Below the pieces are notes generated by a model. The model saw nothing but the letters and a program-made list of their open reading frames with translations, was not told where the DNA came from and did not search any database. Below are positions 29,270 to 39,047 of a DNA stretch of 64,000 nt, piece after piece. How positions within the stretch are numbered: position 1 is the first letter of the stretch; every line of letters begins with the position of its first letter. The position numbers were made by a program, and so were the translations under genes. This DNA is from Peptostreptococcus anaerobius VPI 4330 = DSM 2949 (GTDB lineage Bacteria; Bacillota; Clostridia; Peptostreptococcales; Peptostreptococcaceae): assembly GCF_000381525.1 (NCBI RefSeq), contig NZ_KB906611.1:1-64000 (forward strand), given 5' to 3'.

Positions 29270-31039
29270 TTAGCTTGCTTCTATTATCCTAGCTAGCCTA
29301 TCAAAGTAGGTATTATTCTTCATATAATCTCTTTTTATATTCAAAAAAATACTCGCTTCATCAGTTATTATACCATCAACAGGTCTTTGTAGGTACTGGT
29401 TCATCTTTCCTTCATCGTTAATGGTCCATACATATACATCCTTGCCCATCAACTTAGCCTCTTCAACATACCTATTTCTATATGAAAAATCCTCTATGAC
29501 AAAGAAGTCCACGTCTTCATCGGAAAAACCACCTATCTGAAGGGGTATTACATGACCTGTCTCCATTTCTGGGGCCTTCTTATTGATCTCTTCCATCAAA
29601 GACTTTGACAATGACATATATTTATATTCTTTCCTTATACCCAACCTGTCAACCTCTTTTATAAATAAGTCTGCGTAATTCTTGGGTTCTCCACCGTTGG
29701 GCTTCAACTCAACTAGTAACTTTATATTTAGTTCTTTTGCCTTTTTAACATATTTTTCAAAGGAAACTATATTACCAGTGAATCCATGGTCCCTTATTTT
29801 AATACCAACTATATCCTTATAGTACATATCTTTGACGTAGAGTTTTTTACCCGTCAGTCTCTTGAGGTTAAAGTCATGGACAACCACAAACTTATGGTCC
29901 TTAGTCATCTGAACATCCATCTCAGCATAGTCTACACCTACCCTCTTGGCTCCTTCTAGGGCCTCTATGGAGTTTTCTGCCCCATAACCTACACATCCCC
30001 TGTGGGCTATAGTTTCCATATCCTTATTTATATCCCACAAAGACAACCTAAAACCATTTACAACTATAGATGATATCGACACCACTACAAGAGATGATAT
30101 CAGGAGTTTTGACTTTTTCCTCTCTTCCTGACTTATAGTATCTATATCCTCTGATAGGTCTTGGCCACCACTTATAATAGATATTATTATCTCAAGTATA
30201 CCTATCTTAGTCATAACCAAGAAAAAGAATATGCCTAACTTGGTGGCACTCAAAAATATAGCCTCACTGACCAGGTCCTTTCCCTGGGGATCCACCATAG
30301 ATAGGACTGTTACTATACCTGCATAAAATAGCAAGTTTGCCAAAGAGAGTGGCACTTCAAATAGGACCATGGTTGTAGCCAACTTCAACTTTTTCTTACG
30401 TGTCAATTTCCAGCTTTCAAAAAGACAGGTCCTAAAATCCTTACCCTTTATAAGCAGAATAGGTATAGAGAATATGAGCCTAAAGTTAATATATATAAAT
30501 ACTAGGGAAATCATCGGTATAAAAAACCTTCCCCACCCCATCTTCAGTATCTCGTCAGTTATAAACTTTGGAATATATAATTTTTCTGTCAATATCGACA
30601 TCATACCTGTATTTGCTGTCGGTATAGTCACCAGTAGATAGCCTATAAAGAATATAAATGAAACTCCTATCAAGCCCTTGAACCTCTTGCTCGCTATTAG
30701 TAGGGCAGACTTAATAGAATAGTACTTATTATTTTGCTTCCCATATACCATCATACACATAACAGAAAATTCTATAGTTATGAGAAGGGCAAAAAATAGA
30801 AGGTATACTGCTACCATTACAAGGCTAACAGGATTTTTCACCAGTACTCCTATATTATCCATATTTATATTTGTTTGCCTAGAACTGGCTAAGACTAGGT
30901 TGAATATTTCGGATAAGAGATAGGTCCCTATACTCGTCATTATCAGCTGGAGTACGGATGCATTTATAAGGTAATCAAATTTATTCCTATAAATACTCCT
31001 CCACGTCCTCGATAATATTCTAAAAACTCCTTCTTCCAC
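29270..31039 (-). CDS. Membrane-anchored glycerophosphodiester phosphodiesterase
   Basis: The 589-residue protein has an N-terminal membrane part (about 1-325, six to eight hydrophobic segments, GPDPase_memb type) and a C-terminal GDPD domain (about 340-575). The GDPD part shows the catalytic HRG (AHRGCVGYGAENSIEAL), the metal-binding AEMDVQMTKDH and VVHDFNLKRLTG. It should split glycerophosphodiesters, such as deacylated lipids or teichoic-acid-type polymers, into glycerol 3-phosphate and an alcohol. The start is GTG with AGGAG 6 bases upstream. It follows the M20 gene by 22 bases, so the two are likely co-transcribed. Confidence 0.92.
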   Translation of the reverse strand: MEEGVFRILSRTWRSIYRNKFDYLINASVLQLIMTSIGTYLLSEIFNLVLASSRQTNINMDNIGVLVKNPVSLVMVAVYLLFFALLITIEFSVMCMMVYGKQNNKYYSIKSALLIASKRFKGLIGVSFIFFIGYLLVTIPTANTGMMSILTEKLYIPKFITDEILKMGWGRFFIPMISLVFIYINFRLIFSIPILLIKGKDFRTCLFESWKLTRKKKLKLATTMVLFEVPLSLANLLFYAGIVTVLSMVDPQGKDLVSEAIFLSATKLGIFFFLVMTKIGILEIIISIISGGQDLSEDIDTISQEERKKSKLLISSLVVVSISSIVVNGFRLSLWDINKDMETIAHRGCVGYGAENSIEALEGAKRVGVDYAEMDVQMTKDHKFVVVHDFNLKRLTGKKLYVKDMYYKDIVGIKIRDHGFTGNIVSFEKYVKKAKELNIKLLVELKPNGGEPKNYADLFIKEVDRLGIRKEYKYMSLSKSLMEEINKKAPEMETGHVIPLQIGGFSDEDVDFFVIEDFSYRNRYVEEAKLMGKDVYVWTINDEGKMNQYLQRPVDGIITDEASIFLNIKRDYMKNNTYFDRLARIIEAS

Positions 31040-31061
31040 TTACATCTCCTCTAAATTTTTC

Positions 31062-32225
31062 CTATAAATCACTATCTAAAAAGTCTAGTGCAAACTGGGC
31101 AAACATGGCAGTTCCGTACTTCATGTAGTCCTCATCTATCTTGAACTTTTCATGGTGTGGGAAATAGATACATCCCTTTTCTGGATTTCTATAACCCATA
31201 TTTATATATACTCCCTTGGCATGCTGGAAGTAATATGACATATCCTCTGATGCCATGACCCTCTTCATAGGAGCATTCTTTCCTGGTCCCATTACCTTCT
31301 CGCAAGTAGCCTTAGCAAGTTCTGTCATAGCCTCGTCATTTCTAAGACTTGGGGTAGATTCTTCTATAACAACCTCTACGCTTATTTCAAATGCATCAGC
31401 TATAGACTTGGCATGTCTCTTTATACCTTCATGTATAGCAGCCCTAGCCTCTGGATCATAGTATCTCATAGACATTTCAACTTCTGCATACTTTGATATT
31501 ATATTTGGCTTTGTTCCTGCGTGGAACTGACCAACGGATACGATAACTGGCTCCTGTGGGTCAACATTCTTTGTAACAACGGACTGGATATCAGTAACGA
31601 ACATACAAGCCGGATGTATAGTATCCTTAGCTAGGTGTGGAGCTGATCCATGACCTGATACTCCCTCGAACTTTACAAATATAGTATCACAACCTGTAAG
31701 TCTGTAGCCTGGCTCGATATTTGCGTATCCTACATCTATACCTGGTAGACCGTGCATTCCAAATACACCATCTACTCCATCCATACCGCCTGCAGCTACT
31801 ATCTTCTTAGCTCCTGAGAAGTTTTCTTCACCTTCTTGGAAGAAGAACCTAACCTCTCCTTTTATGTCGTCCTTCATAGATGTCAGAATCTTTGCAGCTC
31901 CTAATAGCATGGCACTGTGGGCATCATGACCACAGGCGTGCATTACTCCCTGGTTCTTTGAAGTAAAATCAACATCTGACTGCTCTATTATTGGAATAGC
32001 ATCCATATCAGCCCTAAGGGCTACAGTCTTTCCTGGCTTAGAACCCTTTAGTCTTGCAATTATAGATGTATTTCCAACCTTCTCTATATCAAGTCCAAGA
32101 CCTTCAAGTTCAGCAAGAATGACCTTTTGTGTATTGTACTCTTCACCACTTAACTCTGGGTTTTCGTGGAAGTACCTTCTCATTTTAACTATATAATCTT
32201 CAATTTGCTTAGCTCTATCTATCAT
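31062..32225 (-). CDS. M20 family amidohydrolase
   Basis: The 387-residue protein has the M20D (hippurate hydrolase/IAA-amino acid hydrolase-like) motifs: HENPELSGEE near the start, MHACGHDAHSAMLLG for the metals, FFQEGEENFSGAKK with the catalytic Glu, and ASEDMSYYF. It hydrolyses N-acyl amino acids or small peptides in the cytoplasm; the substrate cannot be set from sequence. ATG at 32225 (MIDRAKQ) has AGGAGG 7 bases upstream. No signal peptide. Confidence 0.92.
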   Translation of the reverse strand: MIDRAKQIEDYIVKMRRYFHENPELSGEEYNTQKVILAELEGLGLDIEKVGNTSIIARLKGSKPGKTVALRADMDAIPIIEQSDVDFTSKNQGVMHACGHDAHSAMLLGAAKILTSMKDDIKGEVRFFFQEGEENFSGAKKIVAAGGMDGVDGVFGMHGLPGIDVGYANIEPGYRLTGCDTIFVKFEGVSGHGSAPHLAKDTIHPACMFVTDIQSVVTKNVDPQEPVIVSVGQFHAGTKPNIISKYAEVEMSMRYYDPEARAAIHEGIKRHAKSIADAFEISVEVVIEESTPSLRNDEAMTELAKATCEKVMGPGKNAPMKRVMASEDMSYYFQHAKGVYINMGYRNPEKGCIYFPHHEKFKIDEDYMKYGTAMFAQFALDFLDSDL

Positions 32226-32286
32226 TAGTAAACCTCCTTTCAATATTTACAATTATAACATAAATTCAATCAAAACATAAGCAATA

Positions 32287-32356
32287 AAAAGGGCCCCTGT
32301 CAATCTACCTGTATTAGGATTGGATAAACCTATACAAATAGAACAGGAGTCCTTTT
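32287..32356 (-). terminator. Long hairpin terminator after the two-TM protein gene
   Basis: AAAAGGGCCCCTGT (32287-32300) and ACAGGAGTCCTTTT (32343-32356) pair with one mismatch and one wobble, making a 14-bp stem with a 42-base insert. Read leftward it ends in CCCTTTTTATTGC. It separates the 32403 gene from the M20 gene. Confidence 0.75.
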
Positions 32357-32402
32357 AAAGCTATAGGCTTTGTCGCTTATAGCATTTATCATCTTCAATA
32401 TC

Positions 32403-32909
32403 CTACTGCTTACTAGTATCTGTTTTTTCTAAAACTTCATTCTGATAGAAGAGTATCTCATTAGTATCAACCGTAAGCTTTGCTAGTCTGTCTAATCTAA
32501 CATTTGCAAAGTACAAGTATTCCAAACTAAATCCAGCAGCAAATAGTCCTAGGGCAATGCCTAAGGCTAACAATAAATACATCAGAGCCACCATGAAAAA
32601 TGCTCCACCAAGCCCACTATCTATGCGATTACCAAACATACTTGCATCCGGTTTTGAAAACAATATACCAAAAAATCCGATAACACCTATTACAATAGAG
32701 ATGATTGCCAAAACCTTTAAAATCTTAGCAACTAAAAGTCCTCCCGAACTTACACCGGAAACACTTGACTTCATCTTAGATGCACCTCTTTTAATGGCCT
32801 TGCCACCAACTCTTACTACATCTTTGCTGACCCTTCTAAACTCTTGACCTAGATCATCCTCAGGATATATATCTTCCTGATATGGCTCCTCTTCGTAATA
32901 CCTTCCCAT
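32403..32909 (-). CDS. Two-TM membrane protein of unknown function
   Basis: The 168-residue protein has an acidic N-terminus (YYEEEPYQEDIYPEDD), a basic Ser/Lys stretch, two hydrophobic helices (about 60-85 and 103-133) and a charged C-terminal helix with NVRLDRLAKLTVDTNEIL. The layout suggests a membrane protein with both ends in the cytoplasm. I do not recognise a family. It starts 10 bases after the SH3-protein gene, so the two probably act together at the membrane. Confidence 0.75.
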   Translation of the reverse strand: MGRYYEEEPYQEDIYPEDDLGQEFRRVSKDVVRVGGKAIKRGASKMKSSVSGVSSGGLLVAKILKVLAIISIVIGVIGFFGILFSKPDASMFGNRIDSGLGGAFFMVALMYLLLALGIALGLFAAGFSLEYLYFANVRLDRLAKLTVDTNEILFYQNEVLEKTDTSKQ

Positions 32910-32919
32910 TATATACCTC

Positions 32920-33978
32920 CTATCTGATTGAATAATTCATAGTATTATAAGATATCCATCCTACAGTGCCACCAAAAGATACCTTACACCAAATCCTATC
33001 TGCACTCTCTACATATGTATCTTCTACATATACAGTAGAACCCCTGTCTATAGATGTTATTATAGATGAACTCTTGCTAGGACCAGTTCTAACATTTGCA
33101 GCACCTGATGTTATAGACTGACTAGTACCTATTATGGACTGGCTGTATTCCTCGACAGCTCTTTTCCTACTTGTATCTGCTATTCTCTCTATACCCTGAG
33201 TCTTGTATACAATTGTAGTTTCATTAGGCTTATTTTCAGCTACCTTCTTTTTCTTTTCCCCTTCACTTATCTTGGTTTCTAAACCAGCATATCTAGAGTC
33301 ATCTGGCATGGATGCCTTTAGGCTATCGAGATTGGACCTAGCAGTTGTGAAGTCTTCATCTCTTACATAATTGTTAATCATGTCTATTGCCTTAGACTGA
33401 GCTATTTTAGCAGCCGCTTGGGCCTTTTCATAGTTCTTAACATCTTCACTGCTTACGCTAGCATACAGTCTAACCGCCTCTACATAGTCACCTGCATCAG
33501 CTGAATTCTTGGCAGAAACAATGATAGAGTCGTTTTCTTTACTAACCAGTACACTTTCTCTAAGTTTCTTATACTTCTGGTCACCTGTTCTCTTATAAAG
33601 GTCTGAGTATAGGTTCTCAGCTTCATCAAATTCCCCAAGTTCGAGGGCCTGACTAGCTCTTTTTTCATCACTGTATACCTTGTAGAATCTAAAACCAAAG
33701 AATGAGCCTACAACTAATAAAATAGCAAGTATAATTCCTCCTGCAAGCATCTTCTTTTGTTTAGAATCCATCTGGCTTCTAGGACTCCTATAGTTATTAT
33801 AGTCGTCTTCATCAAATTCATCATCCTCTGATTCATCGTAATAATCTCTTCTAGGTGGTGGAGTCTCACTTACTGGACGCCTCTTAAGCTCAGGCTCTAC
33901 TCCTCTTCTGTGAGTCTGATTATCCCTTGAAGAACCATACTTATTTCTCAATGCCTCTTTTCTTTCATCCACTGTCAT
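32920..33978 (-). CDS. Membrane-anchored SH3-domain protein
   Basis: The 352-residue protein has a charged cytoplasmic N-terminus (about 1-80, DYYDESEDDEFDEDDYNNYR), one transmembrane helix (about 80-102), a helical TPR-like extracytoplasmic stretch (about 110-250) and a C-terminal bacterial SH3 domain (SGAANVRTGPSKSSSIITSI and GGTVGWISYNTM). SH3 domains of this type bind cell-wall peptides. It may sense or hold the wall. The ATG at 33978 follows AGGAGG by 4 bases. Confidence 0.85.
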   Translation of the reverse strand: MTVDERKEALRNKYGSSRDNQTHRRGVEPELKRRPVSETPPPRRDYYDESEDDEFDEDDYNNYRSPRSQMDSKQKKMLAGGIILAILLVVGSFFGFRFYKVYSDEKRASQALELGEFDEAENLYSDLYKRTGDQKYKKLRESVLVSKENDSIIVSAKNSADAGDYVEAVRLYASVSSEDVKNYEKAQAAAKIAQSKAIDMINNYVRDEDFTTARSNLDSLKASMPDDSRYAGLETKISEGEKKKKVAENKPNETTIVYKTQGIERIADTSRKRAVEEYSQSIIGTSQSITSGAANVRTGPSKSSSIITSIDRGSTVYVEDTYVESADRIWCKVSFGGTVGWISYNTMNYSIR

Positions 33979-34055
33979 ATGTCCTCCTAAAGTTAATATT
34001 TTACTGCTCACTTATTTAATATTGAGCAATTTTTAAAATTTGTTATCTTAATAAT

Positions 34056-34084
34056 AGTATAACAGGAAAACATTAACCATACAA
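34056..34084 (-). promoter_or_regulatory. Promoter of the SH3-protein operon
   Basis: Read leftward: TTGTAT (34079-34084), a 17-base spacer and TATACT (34056-34061), preceded by TGT, which gives an extended -10. It lies about 78 bases before the SH3-protein ATG and downstream of the tuf terminator. Confidence 0.65.
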
Positions 34085-34179
34085 TTACTTATATCATAAA
34101 TCCTATTTATTTCTTTCTATTTAATCTGGTTCTTTGTCATGTGATTTATCTGCCTTAAGCTTAGACTTTTTTGCATAAA

Positions 34180-34210
34180 AAAAGAGAATCCCAAATAGGA
34201 ATTCTCTTTT
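34180..34210 (-). terminator. Terminator of tuf
   Basis: AAAAGAGAAT (34180-34189) and ATTCTCTTTT (34201-34210) with an inner CC/GG pair form a strong stem flanked by A and T runs on both sides. It lies 36 bases after the tuf stop and ends the str operon. Confidence 0.85.
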
Positions 34211-34245
34211 ATATCTCGTATTGTAGTTATACTCTAAAGTATAGA

Positions 34246-35439
34246 TTATTCTATTATAGAAGCAACAACACCAGAAGCTACTGTTCTACCACCTTCTCTG
34301 ATGGCGAATCTTAAACCTTCTTCAACACATATAGAGTTGATTAGGTCAACTTCGATTGTTACGTTGTCACCAGGCATAACCATTTCTGTACCTTCTGGTA
34401 GCTTACACTCACCAGTTACGTCAGTTGTTCTGAAGTAGAACTGTGGTCTGTATCCATCGAAGAATGGAGTATGTCTACCACCTTCTTCTTTCTTAAGAAC
34501 GTATATTTCTGCAGTGAACTTAGTATGAGCATGAACTGTTCCTGGCTTAGCAAGAACCTGTCCTCTTTCGATTTCATCTCTCTGAACACCTCTTAGAAGT
34601 GCACCGATGTTATCTCCAGCTTCTGCCTGATCTAGTAACTTTCTGAACATTTCTACTCCTGTTACTACAACCTTTCTTGGCTGTTCTGTTAAACCAACTA
34701 GTTCAACTTCATCAGAAACCTTAAGAACACCTCTTTCAACTCTACCAGTTGCAACTGTACCTCTACCAGTGATTGAGAATACGTCTTCTACTGGCATTAG
34801 GAATGGCTTGTCAACTGCTCTTTCTGGAGCTGGTATATATTCGTCTATCTGGTTGAAGAATTCAACTATCTGATCTCCCCACTTAGAGTTTGGATCTTCA
34901 AGAGCCATAAGAGCTGAACCTCTTACTATTGGAGTATCATCTCCTGGGAATTCATATTCGTTAAGAAGTTCTCTAACTTCCATTTCAACTAGTTCAAGTA
35001 ATTCTTCGTCGTCTACCATATCACACTTGTTTAGGAATACAACTATGTAAGGAACACCAACCTGTCTAGAAAGAAGGATATGTTCTCTAGTCTGAGGCAT
35101 TGGACCGTCAGTAGCTGCAACAACTAGTATAGCACCGTCCATCTGAGCAGCACCAGTGATCATGTTCTTAACATAATCGGCATGGCCTGGGCAGTCAACG
35201 TGAGCGTAGTGTCTAGCTGGAGTTTCGTATTCAACGTGAGCTGTAGAGATTGTGATACCTCTTTCTCTTTCTTCTGGTGCCTTATCTATGTTAGCGAAGT
35301 CTACTGCTTCACCTAACTGATACTTGTTGAATAGAGTCTTAGTTATTGCTGCTGTTAATGTTGTTTTACCGTGGTCAACGTGACCTATTGTACCGATATT
35401 AACATGTGGCTTACTTCTTTCAAATTTAGCTTTTGCCAT
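34246..35439 (-). CDS. tuf: Elongation factor Tu
   Basis: The 397-residue GTPase has G1 GHVDHGKT (19-26), the switch region RERGITI, G3 DCPGHADY and G4 NKCDMVD. It brings aminoacyl-tRNA to the ribosome. Length and domains 2 and 3 are complete. It is the last gene of the str operon and also has its own likely promoter in the spacer after fusA. Confidence 0.99.
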   Translation of the reverse strand: MAKAKFERSKPHVNIGTIGHVDHGKTTLTAAITKTLFNKYQLGEAVDFANIDKAPEERERGITISTAHVEYETPARHYAHVDCPGHADYVKNMITGAAQMDGAILVVAATDGPMPQTREHILLSRQVGVPYIVVFLNKCDMVDDEELLELVEMEVRELLNEYEFPGDDTPIVRGSALMALEDPNSKWGDQIVEFFNQIDEYIPAPERAVDKPFLMPVEDVFSITGRGTVATGRVERGVLKVSDEVELVGLTEQPRKVVVTGVEMFRKLLDQAEAGDNIGALLRGVQRDEIERGQVLAKPGTVHAHTKFTAEIYVLKKEEGGRHTPFFDGYRPQFYFRTTDVTGECKLPEGTEMVMPGDNVTIEVDLINSICVEEGLRFAIREGGRTVASGVVASIIE

Positions 35440-35483
35440 TTCAAATTTCCTCCCTGTTAGAAAAATAATAGTTTATTTTGTCT

Positions 35484-35502
35484 GGGGAACACGAGGTTCC
35501 CC
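35484..35502 (-). other. Hairpin in the tuf leader
   Basis: Perfect 7-bp arms GGGGAAC (35484-35490) and GTTCCCC (35496-35502) with a 5-base loop. No T-run follows leftward, so it is not a terminator for fusA. It would lie in the 5' leader of the tuf transcript, about 45 bases before the start codon. Confidence 0.5.
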
Positions 35503-35533
35503 TATTTTACAAAAATCTTGTAAATCTTTAATA

Positions 35534-35562
35534 AGTATATCACTTTTTCATTTAAATTTCAA
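35534..35562 (-). promoter_or_regulatory. Internal promoter for tuf
   Basis: Read leftward: TTGAAA (35557-35562), an exact 17-base spacer and TATACT (35534-35539). The start would fall near 35527, giving tuf a leader of about 88 bases. It would let tuf be made in excess over fusA. Confidence 0.7.
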
Positions 35563-35617
35563 TGTTTCGTTGAAAAATCTCAACCTAATTTTGCAAAAAT
35601 GAATACTTGTTTTTATA

Positions 35618-37684
35618 TTACTTACCTTCTACTAGCTTCTTAGCAACTGATGCTGGAACCTGTGAGTAGTGGTTGAATATCATTGTGTAAGTTGCTCTAC
35701 CCTGAGTGGCAGATCTAAGGTCTGTTGAATATCCAAACATTTCAGATAGTGGAACATGAGCCTTTATTACCTGTGCTCCGTTTCTAGCTTCCATACCCTG
35801 GATCATACCTCTTCTTGAGTTAAGGTCACCCATAACATCACCCATGTAGTCTTCTGGAGTAACAACTTCAACTGCGAATACTGGTTCAAGAAGAACTGAG
35901 TTACCCTTCTTCATAGCGTCCTTAAATGCCATAGAAGCTGCCATCTTGAAGGCCATTTCTGATGAATCGACTTCGTGGTAAGAACCATCATATAGTTCAA
36001 CACCGACGTCAACTACTGGATAACCAGCTACGATACCTGACTGCATAGCACCCTGGATACCCTGGTCAACTGGACCAACATATTCCTTAGGAACTGAACC
36101 ACCAACAGTCTTGTTTTCGAACTTATATCCTTCGCCTGGTTCAAGTGGGTTAACTCTGATCTTAACGTGACCGTACTGACCTCTACCACCTGACTGCTTA
36201 GAATACTTGTATTCTACGTCTACTGGAACTGTTATTGTTTCTCTATATGCAACCTGAGGAGCACCAACATTAGCTTCTACCTTGAATTCTCTTAGTAGTC
36301 TGTCAACGATGATTTCTAGGTGAAGCTCACCCATACCACCGATTATTGTCTGTCCTGTTTCAGCGTCAGTTCTAACTGTAAATGTAGGGTCTTCTTCTGC
36401 AAGCTTCTGAAGAGCTACACCCATCTTTTCCTGAGCTGCCTTTGATGATGGCTCAATAGCAACGAAGATAACTGGTTCTGGGAATTCCATTGATTCAAGA
36501 ACTATTGGGTTAGCTGGATCACAAAGTGAATCTCCTGTAGTAGTATCCTTAAGACCTACTGCAGCAGCGATGTCTCCTGCGTAAACTTCATTTATTTCTT
36601 CTCTTGTATTGGCATGCATCTGTAGGATACGACCAATTCTTTCTCTCTTCTTCTTTGTAGCATTAAGTACATAAGAACCAGATTCTAGCTTACCTGAGTA
36701 AACTCTAAAGAATGCTAGCTTACCAACGAATGGGTCAGTCATGATCTTGAATGCAAGAGCTGAGAATGGTTCATCATCTGATGCATGTCTTTCACTTTCT
36801 TCACCATCTTCTAGAACACCCTTTATTGATTCTATATCTGTAGGAGCTGGTAGGTAGTCTATTACAGCGTCTAGTAATAGCTGAACACCCTTGTTCTTGT
36901 ATGCAGTACCGCATAGAACTGGGTTCATTTCACAAGCTATTGTAGCCTTTCTGATTCCTGCCTTTAATTCATCTTCTGTTATTTCTTCACCTTCTAGGTA
37001 CTTCATCATTAGTTCTTCGTCAGTTTCAGCAACTGATTCAACCAAGATTTCTCTATATTCATTAGCCTGATCTACCATATCAGCTGGTATATCAGTTATT
37101 TCTATATCAGTACCTTCATCGTTCTTGTATATATGAGCCTTCATAGTCATAAGGTTAACTATTCCTGTGAAGTTATCTTCTGCACCTATTGGTAACTGTA
37201 TAGCAACAGCATTAGCCTTTAGTCTTTCCTTCATCATTTCAACAACATTTAGGAAGTCAGCACCCTGTCTATCCATCTTGTTTACGAATGCTATTCTAGG
37301 AACACCGTAAGTTTCTGCCTGTCTCCATACATTTTCTGACTGAGGTTCAACTCCTGATCTAGCACAGAAAACTGCAACAGAACCGTCAAGAACTCTAAGA
37401 GATCTTTCAACTTCAACTGTGAAGTCGACGTGTCCTGGAGTATCTATTATGTTTACTCTATGGCCATTCCACTGACAAGTAGTAGCCGCAGAAGTAATTG
37501 TGATACCTCTTTCTTTTTCCTGATCCATCCAGTCCATCTGAGATGCACCGTCATGAGTTTCACCTATTTTATGAGTACGACCAGCATAGAAAAGAATTCT
37601 TTCAGTAGTTGTTGTCTTACCTGCATCTATGTGGGCCATGATTCCTATATTTCTAGTTTTTTCCAATGGAAACTGTCTAGCCAT
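35618..37684 (-). CDS. fusA: Elongation factor G
   Basis: The 688-residue translocase has G1 [18 protein letters not shown] and [10 protein letters not shown], and domains III-V through the end LVEGK. It drives translocation and, with RRF, recycling. The str-operon position (rpsL-rpsG-fusA-tuf) marks it as the main EF-G rather than a TetM-type relative. Confidence 0.99.
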   Translation of the reverse strand: MARQFPLEKTRNIGIMAHIDAGKTTTTERILFYAGRTHKIGETHDGASQMDWMDQEKERGITITSAATTCQWNGHRVNIIDTPGHVDFTVEVERSLRVLDGSVAVFCARSGVEPQSENVWRQAETYGVPRIAFVNKMDRQGADFLNVVEMMKERLKANAVAIQLPIGAEDNFTGIVNLMTMKAHIYKNDEGTDIEITDIPADMVDQANEYREILVESVAETDEELMMKYLEGEEITEDELKAGIRKATIACEMNPVLCGTAYKNKGVQLLLDAVIDYLPAPTDIESIKGVLEDGEESERHASDDEPFSALAFKIMTDPFVGKLAFFRVYSGKLESGSYVLNATKKKRERIGRILQMHANTREEINEVYAGDIAAAVGLKDTTTGDSLCDPANPIVLESMEFPEPVIFVAIEPSSKAAQEKMGVALQKLAEEDPTFTVRTDAETGQTIIGGMGELHLEIIVDRLLREFKVEANVGAPQVAYRETITVPVDVEYKYSKQSGGRGQYGHVKIRVNPLEPGEGYKFENKTVGGSVPKEYVGPVDQGIQGAMQSGIVAGYPVVDVGVELYDGSYHEVDSSEMAFKMAASMAFKDAMKKGNSVLLEPVFAVEVVTPEDYMGDVMGDLNSRRGMIQGMEARNGAQVIKAHVPLSEMFGYSTDLRSATQGRATYTMIFNHYSQVPASVAKKLVEGK

Positions 37685-37718
37685 TATTTTCCTCCTTCAT
37701 TTATTGAAAGTTAAAAGC

Positions 37719-38189
37719 TTACCATCTATAGTGAGCAAATGCCTTATTAGCTTCTGCCATCTTATGAGTATCTTCTTTCTTTTTAACTGAAGCTCCAGTG
37801 TTGTTAGCTGCGTCCATTATTTCCTTTGCAAGCTTCTCAACCATTCCCTTTTCGCCTCTAGCTCTTGTATATCTAACTAACCATCTTAGTCCTAGTGTCT
37901 GTCTTCTATCAGCTCTAACTTCGATAGGTACCTGATAGTTTGCACCACCGACTCTTCTAGCCTTAACTTCAAGTACAGGCATGATGTTGTCCATCGCCTT
38001 ACTGAATACTTCTAGAGCGTCCTCACCAGTTCTTTCCGCTATTAATGCAAATGCATCATATACTATTCTCTGTGATTTTCCTCTTTTTCCGTCATACATT
38101 AAATTGTTTATTAACTTTGTTACTACCTTACTTCCGTACATTGGATCTGGTAAAATTTCTCTCTTTGGAACATTACCTTTTCTTGGCAT
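37719..38189 (-). CDS. rpsG: Ribosomal protein uS7
   Basis: The 156-residue protein starts [20 protein letters not shown] with GGAGGG 7 bases upstream. It contains [20 protein letters not shown] and ends NKAFAHYRW, as in uS7, the primary binder of the 16S 3' domain. A gap of 158 bases separates it from rpsL. Confidence 0.98.
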   Translation of the reverse strand: MPRKGNVPKREILPDPMYGSKVVTKLINNLMYDGKRGKSQRIVYDAFALIAERTGEDALEVFSKAMDNIMPVLEVKARRVGGANYQVPIEVRADRRQTLGLRWLVRYTRARGEKGMVEKLAKEIMDAANNTGASVKKKEDTHKMAEANKAFAHYRW

Positions 38190-38347
38190 TTCGCTTCCCT
38201 CCTTAATTATTAAAGTTAAATCATAGGTACTCGACAATTATTGCCGTGATGCCATAAATATATATATTTAAAGCATCTAACTATAATCAATTGCTGTCAA
38301 CCAGCTAACTTTTTAGGCTACTAGCCTTACAATTTTAAATTAAATTC

Positions 38348-38770
38348 TTACTTCTTTGCTTCCTTTGGTCTCTTAGCACCGTACTTAGATCTTGACTGTC
38401 TTCTCTTGTCAACACCTGCTGTATCTAGTGTACCTCTTAGGATATGGTATCTAACACCAGGAAGGTCCTTTACTCTACCTCCTCTGATCATAACAACACT
38501 ATGTTCCTGAAGGTTGTGTCCTTCACCTGGAATATAAGCTGATACTTCTATACCGTTTGTAAGTCTTACTCTGGCAACCTTTCTAAGCGCTGAGTTAGGC
38601 TTCTTAGGTGTTACTGTCTTTACAGAAGTACAAACACCTCTCTTCTGTGGAGCACTAATGTCAGTGGCCTTCTTGTATAAAGAATTGTAGCCCTTTTGTA
38701 GTGCTGGAGCTGTAGATTTCTTTTCTACTGCTTTTCTACTTTTACGTACTAATTGGTTGATTGTTGGCAT
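38348..38770 (-). CDS. rpsL: Ribosomal protein uS12
   Basis: The 140-residue protein starts [20 protein letters not shown] and has the decoding-centre segments [11 protein letters not shown] and [14 protein letters not shown], both with the wild-type lysines, so no streptomycin-resistance change is seen. It is first in the str operon. rpoC, its usual upstream neighbour, is not here. Confidence 0.98.
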   Translation of the reverse strand: MPTINQLVRKSRKAVEKKSTAPALQKGYNSLYKKATDISAPQKRGVCTSVKTVTPKKPNSALRKVARVRLTNGIEVSAYIPGEGHNLQEHSVVMIRGGRVKDLPGVRYHILRGTLDTAGVDKRRQSRSKYGAKRPKEAKK

Positions 38771-38880
38771 CAACTGCACCTCCTTTTTTTAAAATTTTCG
38801 ATCTTAATCAGTGATCGCCAACCCCATCAATATTTTCATATTGATTGATTAATTGATTGATGCTTTAGTTATTCACTAAA

Positions 38881-38910
38881 AAGGTATGCAATCCGTAGAT
38901 TACATACCTT
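38881..38910 (-). terminator. Terminator-like hairpin at the str transcript start
   Basis: AAGGTATGCAATC and GATTACATACCTT pair with one mismatch around a CGTA loop. Read leftward it is followed by TTTTTAG. It could end the capA transcript, whose stop is 138 bases away. It also lies exactly at the predicted start of the str transcript, so it may form a 5' cap hairpin or an attenuator there. Confidence 0.65.
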
Positions 38911-38913
38911 ATA

Positions 38914-38942
38914 AGTTTACCATCTCACACATTGTGTGTCAA
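38914..38942 (-). promoter_or_regulatory. Promoter of the str operon
   Basis: Read leftward: consensus TTGACA (38937-38942), an exact 17-base spacer and TAAACT (38914-38919). The start would be near 38907. The leader of about 135 bases to rpsL contains alternating ATCAATCAAT/ATTGATTGAT runs that can fold. Confidence 0.7.
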
Positions 38943-39047
38943 CTAGTTTATGTATTTTATTTTCTATAACTTACCGATTTTTCTATGATTTTACCACAAC
39001 AAATTAAATCATGCCAGTATTAGAAAAGCTACTTTTATACCAAACTA

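Noticed and set aside
35484..35502. fusA terminator
   Set aside because: The GC stem is not followed by a T-run in the leftward direction and lies downstream of a good tuf promoter.
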